From: Acetobacteraceae bacterium
GTDB lineage: Bacteria; Pseudomonadota; Alphaproteobacteria; Acetobacterales; Acetobacteraceae
Direction of reading: 5' to 3'
NCBI GenBank assembly: GCA_947446625.1
Contig: CANFIE010000217.1
Coordinates: 1 to 6,842 of the forward strand
DNA: 6,842 nucleotides
The position numbers and the translations under genes are program-made. Below, in pieces: positions 1-5,656 of the stretch (the stretch's first letter is position 1; each line of letters opens with the position of its first letter). The notes under the pieces were generated by a model. It did not search any database and had not been told where the DNA came from. It saw only the letters and a program-made list of their open reading frames with translations.

Positions 1-2865
1 GACGCCCAGGGTGGCCTGGGCCTGGTGAAGCTGCGCGAAGGCCGCTTCGGCGAAGCCCGGACGCTGCTGGAAACCGCCATCCGGCTGAACCCGGAAGGCC
101 GCGCCCAATGGCAGCGTGCCCTGGACGGCGCCGCCTATGCCGGCGAACTGGCCGATGCCCGCCGCTCGTTGCAGGCCGGCAACCTGGATGCCGCCGAGCG
201 CACCCTGCGCAGCGCCATCCAGCGCGAATCCGCCGACCGCGCCGATGCCGAAGCCCTGCTGGGTGACCTGGCCCTGCGCCGGGGCGACCTGCCGGGGGCC
301 GAAACCCGCTTCCGCGCCGCCCTGGCCCGCCGACCCAACTTGGCCAGCGCCGCCTCGGGCCTGTACGAGGTGCTGCAACAGCAGGGCCGCTTCCCCGAGG
401 CCGAGGAATTGCAGCGCCGCATGGGTGGCGCCATTGGCGGCGCCGGCCCGGCCGCCGACCCCGGCACCGCCCGCGCCTATGCCCTGCGGGCGGAGGCCCA
501 GCGCGCCACCGACCCCGGCGTGGCCATGGCCACATTGCGGCAGGCGCTGGCCATCGACCCCAGCAATGTCTGGATCCGGCTTGACCTCGCCCGGCTGCTC
601 AACCGCCAGGGCATGGCCGCCGAAGCCCGGCAGTTGGCCGAAGCCCCGGCGCAATCCGGCGCCAGCCCCGAGGCACTCTACGCCGCGGCGCTGTTCGCCG
701 ACGAAGACAACCGCCCGATGGACGCCGCCGGCTACATCAACCGCATCCCGGCCCGGCTGCGCAACGCGGACCAGACCCGCCTGCTCACCCGCACCCGCGT
801 GGCCGAGGAAGCGCAGCGTGCGGTGATGACTTGGCGCAGCGGCCGCCGCGCCGAAGGCCGCGCCGCGCTCTACGCCCTGGCCGCCCGTCCGGACCCCACC
901 GGCAATAGCGGCGCCCTGGCCGTGCGTGCCCTGGGTGCCCTGAACGACCCGGCCGGCGCTGGTGAGGCCGGGCGCACCGCCCTGGCCGCCAATCCCAACG
1001 CCCCCGGCTCGGCCCGGTTGCTGTTGGCCGGCGCCCTGCTGAATGCCGGCGCCGACCAGGATGCCCAGGCCCTGGCCCGCTCGCTGGAAGCCAGCCCGAA
1101 CCTGACGAATGAGGAACGCCGTCAGGCCGCCACGCTCAGCACTGGCGTCGCCATACGCGTGGCCGACCGCCTGAACGACCGTGGCAACCAGGCCGAGGCC
1201 TATGCTGCCCTGGCCCCGGCGCTGCAGCGCAACCCCTCGGACCCTGCCGCAAACCTGGCCCTGGCCCGGCTGTACCAGGGCGCCCAGCAGCCGCGGGAAG
1301 CCAGCCAAATCGCCGAATCCGTGCTGGCGCGCGACCCGCGCAGCCTGGATGCGCGCTTCGCCTCGGTGGAAGCCGCGTTGGCCGCCGGCGAAACCCGCCG
1401 CGCCGAAGCCATGATGGTGGAAGCCCGCGCGCTGAACCCGAATGAGCCGCGCGTGGCCCTGCTGGAGGCCCGCATCGCCCGGGCCAACGGCAATACCGGC
1501 CGCGCCCTGCGCGCGCTGGAACTGGCCGCCGAGCAACGCCGCGCCAGCGCCGTCGCCCTTTCGTCGGACCCGGTCCTCGGCCCGGCACTCAACCAGCCGG
1601 ATGCCTTCGACAATCCCTTCGCCCGGCTCTCCCGCTCGGGCGCCCAGGGTGGCCCGCTGGCCCTGCCGAATGACCCGCTGTCGAACCAGATCGCCCGCGA
1701 ACTGGCCTCGGTGCGTGAGGAAACCGCCGCCCGCGTGCAGGGTGGCCTCGGCTTCCGCTCGCGCTCGGGCACCAACGGCCTGGACCGGTTGGAGGAATAC
1801 TCCGCCCCGCTCAGCGCCTCCATCTCGCCCAATATCCTGGGCGGGCGGTTGACCGCCAATGCCACCCCGGTGTCGATCAACAGCGGCAACCTGGACAGCA
1901 CCAAGGCTGAATCGCTGCGCACCTACGGTACCAATGGGCTCGACCAGCGCCTCTACACCAACAATGGCAACAACTCCCAGGTTGGCCAGGTGGTGAGAGA
2001 CAGCCTGCGGGCGCGGGACACCAGCTTCTCTGGCTTTGGCCTGGGGTTGGGCTTCCAGCGCGGCGCCTTCAACGGCGACCTCGGCACCTCGCCCATCGGC
2101 TTCCGCCGCCAGAACGTGCTGGGTGGTATCGAAATCGCCCCGGCGCTGACCAGCGCGCTGCGTCTGCGCATCATTGGCGAACAACGCTCCGTCACCGACA
2201 GCGTGCTGTCCTGGTCCGGTGCGCGCGACCCGCGGACCCAGGCCGTCTGGGGTGGCGTGGTGCGCAGCGGCATTCGCGCCCAGCTGGAATACGTCTCCGG
2301 CCCGGTGGGCGTGTATTGGGGTGGTGGCTACTCCGCCATCACCGGCCGCAACGTGGCGCACAACAACAAAATGGAAGCCGGCGCCGGCATGCAGTACACC
2401 GTCTGGCGCCGCCCGGACGAAGAACTGCTCGTCGGGCTCGACCTTGTCTACTTCCATTATGAGAAGAACCAGCGCCTCTTCACCTTTGGCAATGGTGGCT
2501 ACTTCAGCCCGCAAAGCTACTTTGCGGCCAATATCCCGGTTGATTGGCGTGCCCGGTCGGGCGACTGGGCCTATCACCTGGGTGGCACCATCGGCTACCA
2601 GTCGTACCGGGAAAACGCGGCCAAGTACTTCCCGAACGACCCGGCGGCGCAGACCCAGCTGGAGAACCTCATCCAGGGTGACCAGACCGCCCGCTCCATC
2701 CAGCCGGCGCGGTCCGAAGCTGGCCTGGTTGGTGGCGTGCGCGGCGACATCGAATACTCGCTGACGCAGAACCTGCGCATCGGCGCGCTGCTGCGCTACG
2801 ACAAAACCGCCAACTGGAGCGAAGCGCGTGGCCTGTTCTACGCCCGCTACCGGCTTGACCGTTAA
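1..2865 (+). CDS. bcsC: Cellulose synthase operon protein C, outer-membrane cellulose exporter (5' partial)
   Basis: BcsC carries nascent cellulose across the periplasm and outer membrane, with a periplasmic TPR scaffold and a C-terminal beta-barrel pore. The reading frame is open from base 1, so the N-terminus (signal peptide and first TPRs) lies outside the window; the GTG at 25 is internal, because the residues before it (DAQGGLGLVKLREGRF) continue a TPR helix. The 954 visible residues show TPR-like helical repeats over about 1-520, recognisable by A/L/G spacing and repeated ends such as AIRLNPEG, ALAIDPSN, VLARDPRS and ARALNPNE. A linker rich in Asp, Pro and Ser follows. From about residue 578 the BCSC_C barrel starts with GGLGFRSRSGTNGLDRLEE and continues with NATPVSINSGNLD and alternating aromatic/polar strands to the end. 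Families of this type usually run 1,150-1,300 residues, so about 200-350 are missing. The last strand ends YARYRLDR instead of in an aromatic residue. bcsD follows after 15 nt, consistent with one operon. Identification is firm. Confidence 0.95.
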   Translation, partial: DAQGGLGLVKLREGRFGEARTLLETAIRLNPEGRAQWQRALDGAAYAGELADARRSLQAGNLDAAERTLRSAIQRESADRADAEALLGDLALRRGDLPGAETRFRAALARRPNLASAASGLYEVLQQQGRFPEAEELQRRMGGAIGGAGPAADPGTARAYALRAEAQRATDPGVAMATLRQALAIDPSNVWIRLDLARLLNRQGMAAEARQLAEAPAQSGASPEALYAAALFADEDNRPMDAAGYINRIPARLRNADQTRLLTRTRVAEEAQRAVMTWRSGRRAEGRAALYALAARPDPTGNSGALAVRALGALNDPAGAGEAGRTALAANPNAPGSARLLLAGALLNAGADQDAQALARSLEASPNLTNEERRQAATLSTGVAIRVADRLNDRGNQAEAYAALAPALQRNPSDPAANLALARLYQGAQQPREASQIAESVLARDPRSLDARFASVEAALAAGETRRAEAMMVEARALNPNEPRVALLEARIARANGNTGRALRALELAAEQRRASAVALSSDPVLGPALNQPDAFDNPFARLSRSGAQGGPLALPNDPLSNQIARELASVREETAARVQGGLGFRSRSGTNGLDRLEEYSAPLSASISPNILGGRLTANATPVSINSGNLDSTKAESLRTYGTNGLDQRLYTNNGNNSQVGQVVRDSLRARDTSFSGFGLGLGFQRGAFNGDLGTSPIGFRRQNVLGGIEIAPALTSALRLRIIGEQRSVTDSVLSWSGARDPRTQAVWGGVVRSGIRAQLEYVSGPVGVYWGGGYSAITGRNVAHNNKMEAGAGMQYTVWRRPDEELLVGLDLVYFHYEKNQRLFTFGNGGYFSPQSYFAANIPVDWRARSGDWAYHLGGTIGYQSYRENAAKYFPNDPAAQTQLENLIQGDQTARSIQPARSEAGLVGGVRGDIEYSLTQNLRIGALLRYDKTANWSEARGLFYARYRLDR

Positions 2866-2866
2866 A

Positions 2867-2874
2867 GGGAGGGG
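2867..2874 (+). promoter_or_regulatory. Strong ribosome binding site of bcsD
   Basis: GGGAGGGG lies in the 15-nt gap after the bcsC stop, 6 nt before the ATG at 2881. It is purine-rich and well spaced, and it fixes the bcsD start. Confidence 0.7.
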
Positions 2875-2880
2875 CGAAGC

Positions 2881-3351
2881 ATGACGTCCGCTGATCCGAC
2901 CACCCTGGCCTATCTCGCGCGGCGCGGTGTGCCGCCGCAATGGCGCAGCTTCATGCGTTCGCTGGTCGAAACCCTCGACACGCATCTGGATGCCGCTTCC
3001 CGCGACAGCCTGCTGCGCGCCGTGGGCGCCCGGCTGGCCGCGCTCTCGCCGCTGCCGGTCTGCTCCAGCCTGGCCGAGTTGGAAGCCCGCATGAACGACA
3101 TGCTGGCTCAGATCGACTGGGGCTATATCGAGATCGCCTTCGACCCGAATGAGCGCGCCCTGGTGCTGACCCATGCCGCGCCCCCCACCATCGCCACGGC
3201 CTCAGACCCCTCGGGCGGCTGGATCGCGGCGGTGCTGGAAGGCCTGTTCGGCGCCTGGGTTTCGGCCCAGCCGGGCGCGGAGCCTTCCTTGGCCCCGCGC
3301 CGCATTGCTGCTTCTCCGGCGCAGATCACCCTGCGCTACGGGCGGGACTGA
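2881..3351 (+). CDS. bcsD: Cellulose synthase subunit D (BcsD/AcsD)
   Basis: The 156-residue product has the length of the Komagataeibacter BcsD I recall. It shares the family's landmarks: a helical N-terminal half, a central IDWGYIEIAF (NWGY-type) segment at about 79-88, and a C-terminal block WIAAVLEGLFGAWVSAQPGA at about 113-132, which matches the family pattern W-x-x-V-L-E-G-L-x-G-x-W-x-x-S-Q-P-G-A. In Komagataeibacter BcsD forms an octameric ring with channels and helps align glucan chains into crystalline ribbons; its loss reduces cellulose yield and crystallinity. No signal peptide or membrane segment is visible, which fits models that place BcsD on the cytoplasmic side of the terminal complex. 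The ATG is preceded by a strong ribosome binding site, and the gene is almost certainly cotranscribed with bcsC. Its last 16 nt overlap the end of the convergent ACT gene, so no bglX or other bcs gene follows. Identification is by remembered motifs, not an alignment. Confidence 0.9.
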   Translation: MTSADPTTLAYLARRGVPPQWRSFMRSLVETLDTHLDAASRDSLLRAVGARLAALSPLPVCSSLAELEARMNDMLAQIDWGYIEIAFDPNERALVLTHAAPPTIATASDPSGGWIAAVLEGLFGAWVSAQPGAEPSLAPRRIAASPAQITLRYGRD

Positions 3352-3581
3352 ACCGCCAGCACGCCAATAACCTGGCCGAGATTCCCCGCCACCACGGCGG
3401 TCATCTCGGCCGGCATGGCCTGCACCACCACCGCCACACGCATCTCCCCCGCTTCGCACCGCGCCGTCACGGCGGCGGGCGTCAGGTTGCGCTTGGCGAA
3501 GGCCTGCATCAGCCGCGGCAGCAGCCCGGGCGAGGCCTCGGCATGCACTTCATAGGTCTGGTCAACGAAAACAGCGGTCAT
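3336..3581 (-). CDS. Small stand-alone ACT-domain protein
   Basis: The 81-residue product is essentially one ACT fold. In order I read strand 1 (YEVHAEASP), helix 1 (GLLPRLMQAFAKRNL), strand 2 (PAAVTARCEA), strand 3 (MRVAVVVQA), helix 2 (EMTAVVAGNLGQVI) and strand 4 (GVLAVQS), the beta-alpha-beta-beta-alpha-beta order of ACT domains. The SPGLLPRL turn sits where the ligand-binding Gly of ACT domains usually lies. The closest family resemblance I can name is the acetolactate synthase small subunit (IlvM, or the N-terminal half of IlvN), but no ilvB-type gene is in the window, so that role is not established. ACT domains generally bind amino acids and regulate metabolic enzymes. The ATG at 3581 is preferred over the adjacent upstream GTG (3584), because GGAG ends 6 nt before it. 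No signal peptide is present. The 3' end overlaps bcsD by 16 nt in convergent orientation. The protein acts in the cytosol by inference; its partner is unknown. Confidence 0.75.
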   Translation of the reverse strand: MTAVFVDQTYEVHAEASPGLLPRLMQAFAKRNLTPAAVTARCEAGEMRVAVVVQAMPAEMTAVVAGNLGQVIGVLAVQSRP

Positions 3582-3774
3582 CACAGGCTCCGGCGCAGGC
3601 GTGCAAACCCCGAACGGGCCGCGTCATCGGCAGGGGTAATTTGCGCGCATCAAGGGGAAAGGCAAAACCCCGACCGCGCAGCACAGGCCGCACGGATGCG
3701 CGGCACGGCTAGGCGGCCGGGCCGGTAATTCGAGCGGTGTGGAAACCAAAGCGCTGCATGCCCCAAGCCTAACC
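3582..3774. other. Intergenic spacer between the DUF2125 and ACT genes
   Basis: This 193-nt stretch separates two minus-strand genes and presumably holds the leader and promoter of the ACT gene; I see no convincing -35/-10 pair. It contains two similar copies of a GCAAA(A)CCCCGA(A/C)CG motif about 59 nt apart (3603-3616 and 3662-3676). It also has a short hairpin GGGG-10 nt-CCCC (3654-3671) and a GGCCGC/GCGGCC inverted repeat with a 21-nt loop (3686-3718). Neither hairpin has a T-tract, so neither is a clear intrinsic terminator. No coding region is supported. Confidence 0.5.
3588..3591 (-). promoter_or_regulatory. Ribosome binding site deciding the ACT-protein start
   Basis: On the minus strand, GGAG is followed by the 6-nt spacer CCTGTG and then ATG at 3581. 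The alternative GTG start immediately upstream would leave only 3 nt of spacing, so ATG is chosen. Confidence 0.5.
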
Positions 3775-4785
3775 CTATTCGGCTGGCCATGCCAAGGGCG
3801 GCAGGGTCAGCAGGGTAAATCCGGCCAGGCTCAGCCGCCGGTCGGCCACGGCCAGCGGCACTTGCAGGCGCGGCGGGCCGCCATTGGGGCCGGGCCGCGC
3901 CATCAAGGCGGCCATGGTGCCCAACCCTGAGGCACTGCGGGCCGGCAGGGCGCCGGCGGCAGCCAGGGCGCGCAACGTCTCGGGCAGGCCGGTCAGCGCC
4001 AAATCGGCCTGGCCGACGGGTTGCAGCGCCTGGTCCAGCCGCAGCGTGGCATCGCCCTCGGCCCGCAGCGGCCCCCATATCAAGGTGGCGTCGCGCAACT
4101 CCAGCCGGCCCTGGTCGTCGCGCCAGGCCGCTGCACGCCGCGCCACCGCGCCGGCGCCCGGCAGCCGCCCCACCAATCCGGCGCGCAGGCTCACGCGTTC
4201 CACCGCAGGCCCAAGCGGCAGCGCGGCGCCGGGCAGTTCCATTCCTTCCAGCGAGAGCGCCAGCACCGGCGTGCCTTCGGCCGAGCGTTGCAGCCGCAGC
4301 CACCCGCGTTGCAGCGCCGGCCCGGCTTCCAGTCGCAGCGCCTCGGCCTGCAACTCGGCCTCGCCCTCCCCAACCAGCGGCACCCAGCCACGCAGCAGCC
4401 CGGCCGAGCCTGGCCAACGCGCCCCGCCCACCAGCACCGCCTGCGGGCCTGAGGCTTCCAGTGCCAGGCGGCGGGGCAGCGGCAGCACCAGGCGCAATTC
4501 CAGCGCGGCTGACTGCCAGCCCAGGCCCTGCGGGTCAGCCAGTGTCACATCTGGCAAATGCAGCGCCGCCGCCCAGGGCCAGCCGCCGCGCCGGGGTTCG
4601 GCATGCGCCACCTGCCAGCCCTCGGCCCGCCGGGCCTGGACCCAATTGGCCAGCCCGGCTTCCAACTGTTGCGCCAGCAGCAGCCAGGCCAGGCTCCAGC
4701 CCAGCACCAGCACGGCGGCGCCCAACCCCAGCCCCAGGGCAAGGCGACGGCGAGCGGGCAGGGTGCGGCTTGGCTTGGCTTGCAT
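3775..4785 (-). CDS. DUF2125 family membrane-anchored protein
   Basis: The 336-residue product has a basic N-terminus (KPSRTLPARRR), one hydrophobic segment at about 15-39 (LALGLGLGAAVLVLGWSLAW and onward), and a long beta-rich remainder that should sit in the periplasm. Features matching DUF2125 are W48 and the RRAEGWQV stretch after the anchor, a GGWP motif at 67-70 (the family's G-F/W-P site) leading into LHLPDVTLADP, and a C-terminal block with LQVPL at 307-311 and LPPL at 328-331. The molecular role of this family is not known to me; the anchor-plus-beta layout is faintly reminiscent of AsmA-type envelope proteins, but that is only an analogy. The ATG at 4785 places the basic residues and the anchor correctly; no good Shine-Dalgarno sequence precedes it. 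The gene is divergent from chaC, and the ACT gene lies 193 nt downstream. Composition is very rich in Ala, Leu, Arg and Gly, as in its neighbours. Confidence 0.82.
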   Translation of the reverse strand: MQAKPSRTLPARRRLALGLGLGAAVLVLGWSLAWLLLAQQLEAGLANWVQARRAEGWQVAHAEPRRGGWPWAAALHLPDVTLADPQGLGWQSAALELRLVLPLPRRLALEASGPQAVLVGGARWPGSAGLLRGWVPLVGEGEAELQAEALRLEAGPALQRGWLRLQRSAEGTPVLALSLEGMELPGAALPLGPAVERVSLRAGLVGRLPGAGAVARRAAAWRDDQGRLELRDATLIWGPLRAEGDATLRLDQALQPVGQADLALTGLPETLRALAAAGALPARSASGLGTMAALMARPGPNGGPPRLQVPLAVADRRLSLAGFTLLTLPPLAWPAE

Positions 4786-4803
4786 GATGAAGGGCGATAT
4801 ACG
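4775..4803 (+). promoter_or_regulatory. Candidate sigma-70-type promoter for chaC
   Basis: TTGGCT (4775-4780) and TATACG (4798-4803) are separated by 17 nt; each matches the sigma-70 consensus at 4 of 6 bases. Transcription would begin near 4810, giving a leader of about 35 nt to the ATG at 4845. The -10 box lies inside a small dyad (GGCG-ATATA-CGCC, 4793-4805), and the -35 box lies within the first codons of the divergent DUF2125 gene. This is inferred from sequence only. Confidence 0.35.
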
Positions 4804-4844
4804 CCGCCGCCCGCCTTGCCGCGAGATGCCACCCCAGGACCCCG

Positions 4845-5402
4845 ATGCCCGCCGCCCTCACCCCGCCGCTTGCCGCCGATGGCAAGTTCTACGTTTTCGG
4901 CTATGGCTCGCTGATCTGGCAGCCGGGCTTTGCGCATGCGGCGGCGCATCCGGCACTGTTGCGCGGCTACCATCGGCGCTTTTGCCTGCGCAGCACCTAT
5001 TACCGCGGTACGCCGGAAGCCCCCGGCCTGGTGCTGGGGCTGGACCGCGGCGGCGCCTGCCGGGGCGTGGCCTTCCAGGTGCCGGCCGCCGCCGCCGCCG
5101 AGGTGCTGGCCTATCTGGAAGAACGCGAGAACCCCGGCACCGCCCAGGTCTATCATCGCCGCACCATGGCGGTGCGCCTGCTGGACCGGGCCGAGGTGGT
5201 GCCCGCCATCACCTACGTGGCCAACCGGGCCGACGCCAGCTACTGCCGCCCCAGCCCCGAAGTGGCCGCCCAGGCCATTGCCCGGGGCGTGGGGCTGACC
5301 GGCGCCAACCGAGATTACCTGCTGAACACGGTGGAACGCCTGCGCGCCATGGGCGTTCGGGATGCGGCGCTGGACCGTATTGCCGCCCTGCTGCCGAGCT
5401 GA
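4845..5402 (+). CDS. chaC: ChaC-type gamma-glutamylcyclotransferase
   Basis: ChaC enzymes cleave the gamma-glutamyl group of glutathione to release 5-oxoproline and Cys-Gly in the cytosol. The 185-residue product has the family signature near its start: FGYGSLIWQPGF at 18-29, whose YGSLIW loop binds the gamma-glutamyl group. It is followed by GYHRRFCLRS at 41-50 and RGTPEAPGLVLGLDRGGACRG at about 54-73, typical of ChaC rather than of the distant GGCT branch. LEERE at 91-95 supplies the expected catalytic acid, probably E95. The C-terminal part (YCRPSPEVAAQAIARGVGLTGANRDYLLNT) matches the helical end of the family. It is somewhat shorter than E. coli ChaC (about 231 residues), but the core is complete. 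The ATG at 4845 has AGGA ending 5 nt upstream. No signal peptide is seen. The gene is divergent from DUF2125 and faces plsC across an AT-rich gap. Substrate preference (glutathione versus other gamma-glutamyl compounds) cannot be read from sequence alone. Confidence 0.92.
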   Translation: MPAALTPPLAADGKFYVFGYGSLIWQPGFAHAAAHPALLRGYHRRFCLRSTYYRGTPEAPGLVLGLDRGGACRGVAFQVPAAAAAEVLAYLEERENPGTAQVYHRRTMAVRLLDRAEVVPAITYVANRADASYCRPSPEVAAQAIARGVGLTGANRDYLLNTVERLRAMGVRDAALDRIAALLPS

Positions 5403-5471
5403 ATGCCGCAGTCTGTCCACAAGTCGTTGTAGGGAATTCCTATTGCATTCAACCCGGATTTTTGGATTGCG

Positions 5472-5520
5472 CCCCGGTTACCGCCAAGTTTATGGGATTC
5501 AGATCGTCCGGGGTTATTTT
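5472..5520 (+). terminator. Weak candidate terminator downstream of chaC
   Basis: CCCCGG (5472-5477) can pair with CCGGGG (5508-5513), followed directly by TTATTTT (5514-5520). The stem-then-T order is right for an intrinsic terminator of + strand transcription from chaC, about 70 nt after its stop. However, the stem is only 6 bp and the loop is 30 nt, so it is a weak case. Confidence 0.25.
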
Positions 5521-5578
5521 CGCGCAACTTCAATAACTTATCCGGCATCATCTGCAGGTGAAGATCAAAGAATATCGA

Positions 5579-5611
5579 GCTTTGGTAACACGTTAGACGC
5601 ATTTACCAAGC
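5579..5611. repeat. Inverted repeat, possible hairpin
   Basis: TTGGTAA (5582-5588) pairs perfectly with TTACCAA (5603-5609) across a 14-nt loop. Two further pairs (G5579-C5611 and C5580-G5610) can form if T5581 is bulged, giving a 9-bp stem. No T-tract follows on either strand. TGGTAAC recurs at 5617-5623. Confidence 0.45.
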
Positions 5612-5620
5612 CTGCGTGGT

Positions 5621-5644
5621 AACCGCACCCGCCAAGCGGTTGGC
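5621..5644. repeat. Overlapping inverted repeats just past the plsC end
   Basis: Two mutually exclusive hairpins occur here: AACCGC (5621-5626) with GCGGTT (5636-5641), and GCCAA (5631-5635) with TTGGC (5640-5644) around the tetraloop GCGG. They start 12 nt beyond the plsC stop, where a minus-strand terminator could lie, but no U-tract follows in that direction. Confidence 0.35.
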
Positions 5645-5656
5645 CCGATCCGCCGA

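Larger units (their letters stand above)
5403..5656. other. AT-rich convergent intergenic region with inverted repeats
   Basis: This gap lies between the ends of chaC (+) and plsC (-). By hand count 119 of 240 bases in 5401-5640 are G or C, about 50%, far below the genes on both sides. Open frames crossing it run in from gene shadows and show no recognisable domain, so I call no gene. It contains several inverted repeats (listed separately), an EcoRI-like palindrome GGAATTCC (5433-5440), and a GGTTACCGC / GGTAACCGC pair (5476-5484 and 5618-5626). I see no tRNA: the nearest T-loop-like stretch (5496-5502) breaks the consensus. Confidence 0.6.

Noticed and set aside
1200..1922. A 240-codon minus-strand open frame inside bcsC
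   Set aside because: It is antisense to clear BcsC TPR and barrel sequence and is low-complexity (Arg, Ala, Ser), so it is a frame shadow.
3650..4417. A 255-codon minus-strand open frame overlapping DUF2125 in another frame
   Set aside because: It is Gly/Arg/Ala low-complexity, whereas the DUF2125 frame has a membrane anchor and family motifs.
3884..5536. A 550-codon plus-strand open frame running antisense to DUF2125 and across chaC
   Set aside because: It has no domain, has the Arg/Pro/Ser/Ala-rich composition typical of GC-rich shadow frames, and is explained by the two real genes it overlaps. Its tail merely runs into the AT-rich gap.
5315..5602. A 95-codon minus-strand open frame across the AT-rich gap and the end of chaC
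   Set aside because: There is no domain, part of it is antisense to the conserved end of ChaC, and I see no supported start.
5362..5622. An 86-codon plus-strand open frame across the AT-rich gap
   Set aside because: It begins inside chaC in another frame, has no ribosome binding site and no recognisable family. The composition shift reflects the gap itself, not a gene.
5621..5644. An intrinsic terminator for plsC
   Set aside because: Short hairpins exist at the right place, but no U-tract follows on the minus strand, so I list them only as inverted repeats.
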